From positions 1 through 45,901 of the forward strand of contig JAJZCM010000007.1 of the NCBI GenBank assembly GCA_021846045.1: a stretch of 45,901 nucleotides of DNA, given 5' to 3'. The notes under the pieces are model-generated. The model made no database searches. It was not told the origin of the DNA and saw only the letters and a program-made list of their open reading frames with translations. Below are positions 40,301 through 45,901 of the stretch, one piece after another; position 1 is the stretch's first letter; each line of letters opens with the position of its first letter. Made by a program: the position numbers and the translations under genes. The stretch comes from a bacterium (GTDB lineage Bacteria > Elusimicrobiota > Elusimicrobia > UBA1565 > UBA9628).

Positions 40301-42461
40301 GGCGGTCTTTGTCGGTTTAAGCACAAATACAGTTTATCAAGCGCAAGTTGGGGCCGTTAATTTTGGCGGAATGTTGGGGCCTTTTTCAAGTCCGCTAGTT
40401 TCCACATCCACACTGGCCGCCGTTCCGGCCAATATTCAGCCGCCATTTAGCGGGCTTGGCTCCAATCAAATGACATACACCTGGGAAAATGGCACAAATC
40501 CCGGGGGCACGAGCTATGTTCCGGAGATTTCAACCGCGCCGGACTTCTCCGTGTTTACCGCTTCAGACACGACCTTGGCTTTAAGCGATAATTTTAGGGG
40601 ACTTTTACCCAACACAACTTATTACGGGCGGGTTCAGGCGCTCAATTATGAGAATATTCCAAGCGTGTTTTCCTCAACGCAATCTGACGTGACTTTTGCG
40701 CTTGCTCCAAGTTCTGCGTCGCCGGTTTTTAGCGCGATTTCAAGCGCGGCTTTATCCGTCAACTGGACCGGCGGCGGAAATCCCGCCGGCACGGAATATG
40801 AGGCGCAGATATTGATCGGCGGATCTCCCATCGCGAGCAGCGACACCTTTAATTTCAGCGCGCCTTTCGCGTCTCTTTTGCCGGACACAACCTACCAATT
40901 TCAGGCCGCCGCGTTAAATTACGCTCAAATCAGTTCGTTTTCGGCGGTTGTCTTTGAGACCTCGACCCTGGCCGCCCTCCCCCAAGCCGCTATTCCGTCC
41001 GAGGACGTCGTCTCGAGCGTTGCGATAACGGCGCAATGGAATTCCGGAGGAAATCCCTCGGGCGCCCTTTATGCGGCCGACGTTTCAACATCCGCCGGTT
41101 TGAGTCCCGTTTTGGCGACCCAGGAGACAAATTCCCAATTAAGCGCGGTTTTTAACGGACTCGCCCCCGATACCACGTATTATTTTCAGGTTCGGGCGAT
41201 CAACAACAACGGCATCGCGAGCTCCAACGCGCCCTTGGGTTCGGCCGTGGGCTACGCCGCTGCCCCGAGCGTCTTAGCCTCGACAAGCACGGGGCTGGTT
41301 TCCGTCTCGACTTTCAGCTTTACGAATTTAGTCAGCACGGGACCCGGCGGCATCGGATTTTACCGCCTGGCGTTTAACACGGATTCCGTCTATTCTTTCA
41401 CCGATTCAGAGCCCATTTGGACGGGACTTTCCTCCACCCAGACCGACGCGAGCTGCAACGGGAGTTGGTCTCTTTGGCTCAAGAGCTACAACGCCCTGGG
41501 TCTTGGAGACGCCGCCGCGGGCTTCGGGCCCTTTATCATTTCCTCCAACACCCCCTCTTCTCCCGGGCAGCCGGTTTCCAACACCGGCAAATACGCCTCG
41601 ACGTCTCTGGGCTGGAACTGGTCTCCGGCTCAGGAATGCGGATCGTCTTCGGGAATTAGTTATTTAGTTTCGGTCGGGACTTCCACGAATTCCTTCAACG
41701 TCGTTTCATCTTCGAACGTAGGCCAAGCCCAGAATTTCGTCGTCCCTAATTCCCTCGTCGTAAGCGGCCAAAGCTATTACGCGGTTGTCGAGTCCTCCGA
41801 CTCCGTTGGAAAGTTGGGGTCCTTTTCCATGATGTCCGGCTCCGTGACCGATGATCAAACCTCTCCGCTTGCCGGAATACCGCAGGCGCCTTCCTATAAT
41901 TACGTCTCCACCGTGACTTTTACCTGGACCGCCGCCACCGATTCCATTTCCGGCATCTCCGGCTACGTTTTTGAATTGGGGACAAGCCAAGGCGGAAGCG
42001 ATGTCTTCAATCAAAACGTCGGCGATGTTCTTTCCTATGCGTATACTTTCGCCTCGGACGGGGTCTACTATGCGCGCGTCTCAGCTGTGACCGGCGCCGG
42101 GCTCGCCGGAAATTTTTCGGCCTCTAGTCCTCCAGTATCGGTTTGGGTCACTTCCCAATCAAAACCGATTTCCGCTCCTTATAACTGGCCCAATCCCTTC
42201 AACCCCAACAAGGCTCCAACCAATGTCGGCTTTTACGTCGCCTCACCTGCGACCGTTACGCTTAAAATTTTCACTCTGGAGGGAAACTTGGTCTACAGGG
42301 TGAGCGCTCCGGTGAGTTCGCCCGGAAACGCAATTTGGCCCTGGAGTGGGAGAAACGGCGCGGGACGGATGATAGAACCGGGGGGATACATCGCCGTCAT
42401 CGAAAAAGATTACGCGAAATCAAAGGAAGTCCAGAGATTTAAAATCGCCGTTATCTATTAA
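37335..42461 (+). CDS. Giant secreted fibronectin-III-like repeat protein with FlgD-like C-terminal domain
   Basis: The 1708-aa protein has a signal peptide (LIALPVFLAFSLSQIYA), then a beta-helix-like part. A Gly-rich section (about 100-330) has runs such as GGSGSPTGGG and AGGGGGYGGAGGNG. From about 360 to 1610 there are roughly twelve or thirteen FN3-like modules, most with the recurring sequence GTxYxxEIST...NTTYYxxVxAxN. The C-terminus (about 1620-1708) has NWPNPFNPNKAP, VTLKIFTLEGNLV and GGYIAVIEKD, the FlgD-like/T9SS-type terminal Ig domain. It is likely surface-exposed or released, for adhesion or polymer interaction; no catalytic site was seen. Modules vary at DNA level, so they are old duplications. 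Confidence 0.85.
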   Translation: MMRKTLIALPVFLAFSLSQIYANTISGQDCQGQDLICDTSGIPSCGGVVCYGGSPGNTFLTGIFTNVGLFQVSGGNWIYTVSNQPFAVFAATVNIIGTIDASGAGAPGGAGGSGSPTGGGVTGSGPSPGTSGPYSSSGGSVNAGGGGGYGGAGGNGSLHPGSPDSPGQGGISTGTIDLDSIPMSTSSVSMGSGGGGGTGQQLVVSTEPPHDGGVGGYGGGSIYIEADSITVSGAILVNGSAGSDGINSATITWSNSSGAGGGGGGSGGGILLRGLNVLDLETGIGSPPGLHADGGAGGGADGYSAYGGGGGGGGRVKLFYGDSLTNNISISTAVGPAGTISFGDSNSTTGVSGSSGTIFLGVVASSPTNLSVTSVGNNAISFQFNATPSFGSASSNSDSYHEYNFVSTMTAPMTASSNFIGPISTVPVSGTYSHTESSLTPNTLYQRFVTAYSDYGDSLPSNVVSTWTWADVPLPPTITGSTDTVVADWTSANPSGTTYYAEISTMSSMVPIYLSSSTQYNQADFNSSLPANTTYYIQVQAINGSNIATAFTSTIAWPTFADVPFNLNPSAVFESSITLSWSANDSIGTTYLAEISEDGFLTISSSPETASSNFTFKPLRHNTTYYFRVGAINYAGSTSAFSSIISTITLPGVPLPAASTFTNVTADGLTVNWGLDNPNGTNFYVEIATDPTLSSTGSFATPAVSTQTTNNNFSFPISSSLGGGALSFNTTYYAHVQTQGYGGDLSAFTAIAATATLANIPGSPVFSQVYFTSFTFSWSSGGDPPQTSYTAEISSNGFVSSISFSTTDLSATFAGLTPDVAYDAQVEAVNYNGLNSNFSTVESTTTLSETPTISGFSNVRAQALSVNWQSAGNGSGADYEIDLSTNSNFSTLFSSAQTLALSWNFSNLLVNDTFYAQVRALPSGAFSPPVSTVTLTVAPSVPLASNAGLSSFTWRWSGLGNPPGTSYFCEISTNSFQTLVQSSQTYNLQAVFVGLSTNTVYQAQVGAVNFGGMLGPFSSPLVSTSTLAAVPANIQPPFSGLGSNQMTYTWENGTNPGGTSYVPEISTAPDFSVFTASDTTLALSDNFRGLLPNTTYYGRVQALNYENIPSVFSSTQSDVTFALAPSSASPVFSAISSAALSVNWTGGGNPAGTEYEAQILIGGSPIASSDTFNFSAPFASLLPDTTYQFQAAALNYAQISSFSAVVFETSTLAALPQAAIPSEDVVSSVAITAQWNSGGNPSGALYAADVSTSAGLSPVLATQETNSQLSAVFNGLAPDTTYYFQVRAINNNGIASSNAPLGSAVGYAAAPSVLASTSTGLVSVSTFSFTNLVSTGPGGIGFYRLAFNTDSVYSFTDSEPIWTGLSSTQTDASCNGSWSLWLKSYNALGLGDAAAGFGPFIISSNTPSSPGQPVSNTGKYASTSLGWNWSPAQECGSSSGISYLVSVGTSTNSFNVVSSSNVGQAQNFVVPNSLVVSGQSYYAVVESSDSVGKLGSFSMMSGSVTDDQTSPLAGIPQAPSYNYVSTVTFTWTAATDSISGISGYVFELGTSQGGSDVFNQNVGDVLSYAYTFASDGVYYARVSAVTGAGLAGNFSASSPPVSVWVTSQSKPISAPYNWPNPFNPNKAPTNVGFYVASPATVTLKIFTLEGNLVYRVSAPVSSPGNAIWPWSGRNGAGRMIEPGGYIAVIEKDYAKSKEVQRFKIAVIY

Positions 42462-42485
42462 TTTTTAGTTTAATACGAAAGGGTT

Positions 42486-43838
42486 ATGGGAATAAAAACC
42501 AGCTTGGGCGGAAAAATTTCAGTTTTAGTTTCGTTGGCCCTTCTTTGCGTCATCGGAGTCATGGCCCGCCTTGTTTTTACTTACATAGAAGATTCCCGAA
42601 TTCATGAAATGACGATTCGCGCTGAGTTTTTCGCTCGATCTGCGCGCGAGGCGCTGATTCCCAAGCCCGATCGTTTCGCCTTGATCTATCAAGTTCAGCA
42701 GGTCAAAAAAGAGGAGAAAGCGGCGGTTTACGCGGAGATTGAGGACGCGCGGGGAATGATCCTGTCCTCGACCGATCCCTCCTCCATTGGGGAGGCCGAT
42801 CAAACGGAGGCTGGGCGGCGGGCCTTGTCCGCTCAAGATGTCTTGACCCAAACCTTGGGCGGCGGGCGAAAGATAGACATCGCCGTTCCCATTTTCGCCG
42901 GGAAAAATAAAATAGCGATCGCGCGCGTGGGCTTTACTCGCAAGTCCATCGCCGAGGCCATGGCCGGGGCCAAAACGCGTATTTTTCTGATCGCCTTGGC
43001 CTCCCTTTTATTCGGCGTTTTGGGGACGATCCTGATTGTCCGCAAGATGACGCGGGCCCTTCTTGTTTTGGCCAAGGCCGCCGAAGAGGTTCGGCTGGGG
43101 AATTTAAACGTGTCTGTCGCCTCCAACAGCCGGGATGAAATCGGCGCTCTTGCCCGCTCTTTTAACGCGATGGTCTTGGGCCTTAAGGAACGCGAGTTTA
43201 TCCGCAGCACCTTTGGAAAATACGTCAGCCCCCAGGTCGCCGAGGCCGCGCTCAAGGGAAAGTTGAAACTTGGCGGAGAGAATATCCAGGTGACGGTTTT
43301 GATGACGGATATCCGCAATTTCACGGCGACATCCGAGAAAATGCCGCCCGAAAAGGTTGTCGAATTTTTGAACGCCTTCTTGACTCGGATGGTTCGGGTC
43401 ATCAGCGCGCATGGAGGCGTCGTTGACAAATTCATCGGCGACGCGATTCTGGCCGTTTTTGGGGCGCCAAACCCTCTGGCCGACCATCCGCAAAAAGCCG
43501 TCGAGGCCGCCTTGGCCATGAGGGCCGAGCTTGCGAAGATGAACGCCGAGAGCGCCGCGCGGGGAGGAGGGGCGTTAAAGACCGGGACTTCTATTCATAC
43601 GGGAGAAGCCGTCGCCGGAAACGTCGGCAGCCCGGACCGCATGTCCTACACTGTTATTGGAGACACCGTCAACCTCGTCGCGCGATTGGAAGAGCTCAAC
43701 AAAAAATTCGGGACCGACATCATCTTGTCATCGGAGACCGTGAGGCGCGTCTCGCCTCGGGGATTTGGCTTTCGTTCCTTGGGGACTATCGACATCCGCG
43801 GCCGAAAAGATCCGGCCGAGATTTACACCATTGCTTAG
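42486..43838 (+). CDS. Membrane adenylate/guanylate cyclase with HAMP domain
   Basis: The 450-aa protein has TM1 (ISVLVSLALLCVIGVMARLVF), an extracytoplasmic sensor of about 130 residues, TM2 (IFLIALASLLFGVLGTILIV), and a HAMP domain (RALLVLAKAAEEVRLGNLNV...DEIGALARSFNAM). A class III cyclase follows. Metal-binding aspartates are in LMTDIRNFT and FIGDAILAVFG, and the transition-state Asn/Arg in GDTVNLVARLEEL. It should make cAMP (or cGMP) on an external cue. It follows the FN3 gene by 24 bp with GAAAGGG as ribosome-binding site, so it is probably the last gene of the sel1-porV-FN3 operon. Confidence 0.92.
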   Translation: MGIKTSLGGKISVLVSLALLCVIGVMARLVFTYIEDSRIHEMTIRAEFFARSAREALIPKPDRFALIYQVQQVKKEEKAAVYAEIEDARGMILSSTDPSSIGEADQTEAGRRALSAQDVLTQTLGGGRKIDIAVPIFAGKNKIAIARVGFTRKSIAEAMAGAKTRIFLIALASLLFGVLGTILIVRKMTRALLVLAKAAEEVRLGNLNVSVASNSRDEIGALARSFNAMVLGLKEREFIRSTFGKYVSPQVAEAALKGKLKLGGENIQVTVLMTDIRNFTATSEKMPPEKVVEFLNAFLTRMVRVISAHGGVVDKFIGDAILAVFGAPNPLADHPQKAVEAALAMRAELAKMNAESAARGGGALKTGTSIHTGEAVAGNVGSPDRMSYTVIGDTVNLVARLEELNKKFGTDIILSSETVRRVSPRGFGFRSLGTIDIRGRKDPAEIYTIA

Positions 43839-43844
43839 ATTTAG

Positions 43845-43937
43845 ATCCAGGCGACCGTGGGGGAGAGCGGGGTCTATTTCGCCGTGCTTCGAAGCAAGGG
43901 AGCGGCAACAACCCTAAAGATCGCCGTTCAACGATAA
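43845..43937 (+). pseudogene. Orphan C-terminal fragment of a FlgD-like-domain protein
   Basis: In the gap after the cyclase one frame reads IQATVGESGVYFAVLRSKG, then ATTLKIAVQR and stop. This is how FlgD-type C-terminal Ig domains end; compare GGYIAVIEKD...FKIAVIY at the end of the 1708-aa protein. A TAG precedes it and no start is available, so it is a remnant, probably of a second surface protein lost when the cyclase was placed here or by deletion. Confidence 0.6.
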
Positions 43938-43949
43938 CGCAAGAGAATG

Positions 43950-43978
43950 GGGAAAAGGGGCAGTCCCCTTTTCCCTTT
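43950..43978 (+). terminator. Intrinsic terminator after the surface-protein/cyclase operon
   Basis: GGGAAAAGGGG-CAGT-CCCCTTTTCCC is a perfect 11-bp stem with a 4-base loop, followed by TTT. It lies about 110 bp after the cyclase stop and just after the FlgD-domain remnant, so it may originally have belonged to the lost gene. Confidence 0.7.
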
Positions 43979-44043
43979 GAGCGCCGCCGAAGATGTCCGG
44001 CTGGTGAGTTCTCGCCACAACGCCGCATTTCTGCATTTTATAG

Positions 44044-44073
44044 TTGACAAATACTGTCGGAAATTAATAGTCT
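44044..44073 (+). promoter_or_regulatory. Sigma-70-type promoter upstream of the PuuD-like gene
   Basis: A consensus TTGACA (44044-44049), an 18-base spacer and TAGTCT form a plausible promoter. The start would lie near 44080, with AAGGAG (44082-44087) just before the ATG at 44093. Confidence 0.5.
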
Positions 44074-44092
44074 AAACTCCTAAGGAGAAAAA

Positions 44093-44683
44093 ATGAATAA
44101 ATATGAATTTGCCGTACGCTGGTTCCATGTGATCGCGGGCATTGTCTGGATTGGGATGCTTTATTTTTTCAACTTCATCAATGTACCGCTTCAAGCCGAT
44201 CTTGACGATGCCGGGAAAAAGGCCGCTAACCCGAAACTTTTGCCTCGGGCTTTATGGTGGTTTCGCTGGGGCGCGATGATGACTTTCTTTGCGGGGCTTC
44301 TTCTCTACGCTTTAATTTATATGTATGTTCCGGGAGTGGGCTTTAGCGCCCAAGGGCTTCGCGCGCCGTCTCCATGGCTTTTGATGGGGATGCTCTTTGG
44401 AACGATCATGTGGTTTAACGTCTGGTTCATCATCTGGCCGGCGCAAAAACAGATACTCTCCGGAAAAGCCCCGGCGGAAAAGTTGCCCGCTATTCGTAAA
44501 AAAGCCTATCTTGCTTCCCGCACCAACACCTACCTTTCCGCGCCGATGCTGATGGGAATGTTGGCCGCTAATCATTTAAACGCGGCGTTCACCTTGCCGC
44601 GCGCGATTGTGGCCATCGCCTTGGGGTTCTTGGCTATTTGGATGGCTATTTGGCATTCGTATAAAGTTGGAAAAACCATTTAG
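44093..44683 (+). CDS. PuuD-like (urate hydroxylase N-terminal) membrane protein
   Basis: The 196-aa integral membrane protein has about four to five TM helices. The N-terminal RWFHVIAGIVWIGMLYFFNFINVP, with its histidine, is the family hallmark; GTIMWFNVWFIIWPAQKQIL and SRTNTYLSAPMLMGMLAANH follow. This corresponds to the membrane domain of PuuD-type urate hydroxylases (PF06181). The C-terminal cytochrome c part with CxxCH found in characterised members is absent, and no other purine-degradation gene is seen. Urate oxidation is therefore uncertain; a haem-binding membrane role is as likely. Confidence 0.8.
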   Translation: MNKYEFAVRWFHVIAGIVWIGMLYFFNFINVPLQADLDDAGKKAANPKLLPRALWWFRWGAMMTFFAGLLLYALIYMYVPGVGFSAQGLRAPSPWLLMGMLFGTIMWFNVWFIIWPAQKQILSGKAPAEKLPAIRKKAYLASRTNTYLSAPMLMGMLAANHLNAAFTLPRAIVAIALGFLAIWMAIWHSYKVGKTI

Positions 44684-44708
44684 TCGCAAATAAATGATAC
44701 ACTAGGGA

Positions 44709-45901
44709 GTGCTCTTTTCAGAACTTGGTCTTCATCCCGATTTAGAACGCGCCGTCAAATCTCTCGGCTGGGAACAGCCGACGCCGATTCAGTCCCAAGC
44801 TATTCCCGTCGCTCTCAAAGGAAAGGACATTCTCGGGTGCGCTCAAACCGGAAGCGGAAAAACGGCTGCCTTTGTTTTGCCCATTCTTCATCACCTGCTC
44901 ACTCTTCCCGGACACGGCCTCCGCGCTTTTGTAATTGTTCCGACTCGCGAGCTGGCGGCGCAGGTCGAGAATTGCTTTAAGGATTGCGGAAAATTTATCC
45001 AGATTAAAACCGCTTCCGTCATCGGAGGCGTGGGTTACGACCGTCAGAGAAAATTCATGGCCGGCGGGGCTTCCGTCGTCGTCGCCACTCCCGGACGGCT
45101 TTTGGATCATCTTAAAAACGGCCGCTTTAAAATGGATTCCATTAAATATCTGGTGTTGGATGAGGCGGATCGAATGTTGGATATGGGTTTTTTGCCCGAT
45201 ATCCGCGCCATCATTTCCCGGCTTCCTCGTGAGAGACAAACCATGCTTTTTTCCGCGACCTTGGTTAAAAAGGTGGAGGAAATCGCCGCTTTTGCCTTGA
45301 AAAATCCGGAAAAAGTCGAGGTTTCCCGGCCGACTGAGACCGCCGAAGGAATCAGCCAGGTTGTCTATCCCATAAGTCAAGTCCAGAAGACCGATTTGTT
45401 GACGGCGCTTTTAAAAGCGACGGAGATGCGTTCGGTTCTTGTGTTTACCCGGACAAAAAACCGGGCCGATCGGCTGAAAAACAGGCTGGCCGACCAAGGA
45501 TTTTCGGTCGGTATTTTACACGCCGGGAGAACTCAAGGCCAGCGGATGAACGCGATGGAAAATTTCCGCACTGGACGCACCCAGATATTAGTCGCAACCG
45601 ATATCGCCGCGCGCGGCATCGACGTTCGCGAAATCAGCCATGTCATTAATTTTGACGTTCCGCAAAATCCCGAGGATTATATTCATCGGGTGGGCCGCAC
45701 CGGCCGCGCCTATGGGGTGGGAGATGCGATGACGTTTTGCGATAGAGAAGAAGAGCCTTTGATTGCAGTCATCGAGCGTTTTACGGGAGTCGTCTTCCCT
45801 CGGGCGATGCTCCCAACTTTTTCTTACGCGATAAAACCCAATCTTGAACCGCCGAAACCCAAGACCTTTTCCGGAATTAGCTTCCGCCGCCGTCCTATTG
45901 C
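44709..45901 (+). CDS. DEAD-box RNA helicase (runs off the right edge)
   Basis: This is read by hand from a GTG at 44709, the only start in frame since a TAG precedes it; it stays open to the end (397 complete codons) and so is missing from the track. It has FSELGLHPDLERAV, the Q motif TPIQSQAIP, motif I AQTGSGKT, PTRELA, DEAD (VLDEADRMLDMGF), SAT, FTRTKNRADRL, ATDIAARGIDVREI and HRVGRTGRA. This is the RhlE/CsdA-like group that unwinds short RNA duplexes in ribosome assembly or mRNA decay. The AGGGAG before the GTG is very close, so translation may be weak. The C-terminal tail is not visible. Confidence 0.93.
   Translation, partial: MLFSELGLHPDLERAVKSLGWEQPTPIQSQAIPVALKGKDILGCAQTGSGKTAAFVLPILHHLLTLPGHGLRAFVIVPTRELAAQVENCFKDCGKFIQIKTASVIGGVGYDRQRKFMAGGASVVVATPGRLLDHLKNGRFKMDSIKYLVLDEADRMLDMGFLPDIRAIISRLPRERQTMLFSATLVKKVEEIAAFALKNPEKVEVSRPTETAEGISQVVYPISQVQKTDLLTALLKATEMRSVLVFTRTKNRADRLKNRLADQGFSVGILHAGRTQGQRMNAMENFRTGRTQILVATDIAARGIDVREISHVINFDVPQNPEDYIHRVGRTGRAYGVGDAMTFCDREEEPLIAVIERFTGVVFPRAMLPTFSYAIKPNLEPPKPKTFSGISFRRRPI

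Noticed and set aside
38600-41300. FN3 modules as a recent DNA tandem repeat or CRISPR-like array
   Set aside because: Similarity is at protein level only; DNA of the modules has diverged and spacing is irregular, so these are old domain duplications in one gene.
42833-43519. 228-aa minus-strand ORF
   Set aside because: It is a shadow of the cyclase gene, basic and low in recognisable structure.
43786-44028. 80-aa minus-strand ORF after the cyclase
   Set aside because: Arg/Pro/Ser-rich shadow; the plus-strand FlgD-like remnant and terminator explain the same DNA better.
44742-45380. 212-aa minus-strand ORF
   Set aside because: It is antisense to the DEAD-box helicase, whose motifs are unambiguous on the plus strand but which is missing from the ORF track because it runs off the edge.

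Overview
The window looks like a contiguous chromosomal segment of a Gram-negative, probably free-living bacterium. Evidence for an outer membrane includes a TolC/MacA/MacB-type efflux set, a PorV-like barrel protein and a giant exported fibronectin-type protein with a C-terminal 'PNPFNP' FlgD-like domain. The mix of sigma-54, PorV/FlgD-CTD proteins, chromosomal ParAB and housekeeping genes is reminiscent of Elusimicrobiota or a related deep lineage. That placement is inference from gene style; no rRNA or other phylogenetic marker was analysed. No tRNA, rRNA, CRISPR array or recognisable transposase was seen. No stretch over about 300 bp lacks a gene.

Layout. (1) 1-1585: haem genes hemY (cut by the left edge) and hemE. 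(2) 1741-2444: a Phd/VapC toxin-antitoxin pair. (3) 2506-4017: a CNNM/CBS transporter-like protein fused to a PTS EIIA domain. (4) 4017-4289: a 273-bp element with 26-bp perfect terminal inverted repeats, which abuts the transporter start and supplies the end of birA. (5) 4269-11259, all minus strand: an NtrC-like sigma-54 activator, a 61-aa helical protein, a truncated cupin stub, a 38-aa hydrophobic peptide, an alpha/beta hydrolase, a hexapeptide acyltransferase, a multi-TM histidine kinase with two receiver domains, a short RpoN (sigma-54) and BirA. (6) 11418-15577, divergent: a radical SAM/SPASM peptide maturase, an exported NG-repeat protein, a 28-aa two-cysteine micropeptide and an ABC-2 exporter. 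A -24/-12 type promoter and AT-rich tandem palindrome lie between (5) and (6). (7) 15590-18411: nadC and uvrB. (8) 18538-24869: exported Cys-rich protein, ECF sigma factor, zinc-finger anti-sigma, CnrX/Spy-like sensor, TolC, MacA and MacB, ended by a terminator. (9) 24959-27915: extracytoplasmic FKBP, ftsH and hpt. (10) 28126-33141: ddl, parA, parB, an unknown exported protein and asd. (11) 33187-34326: citrate synthase. (12) 34424-43838: Sel1 protein, PorV/TPR protein, 1708-aa FN3 protein and an adenylate/guanylate cyclase, followed by a remnant of a FlgD-type C-terminus and a terminator. (13) 44093-end: a PuuD-like membrane protein and a DEAD-box helicase cut by the right edge.

The most interesting region is 4.8-15.6 kb. 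It places sigma-54, its activator, a sensor kinase and two very small peptide genes next to a radical SAM/ABC-export cassette with a candidate sigma-54 promoter. I read it as a candidate sigma-54-controlled modified-peptide (RiPP) or peptide-signalling system. The gene families are recognisable from sequence; that they form one system is inference.
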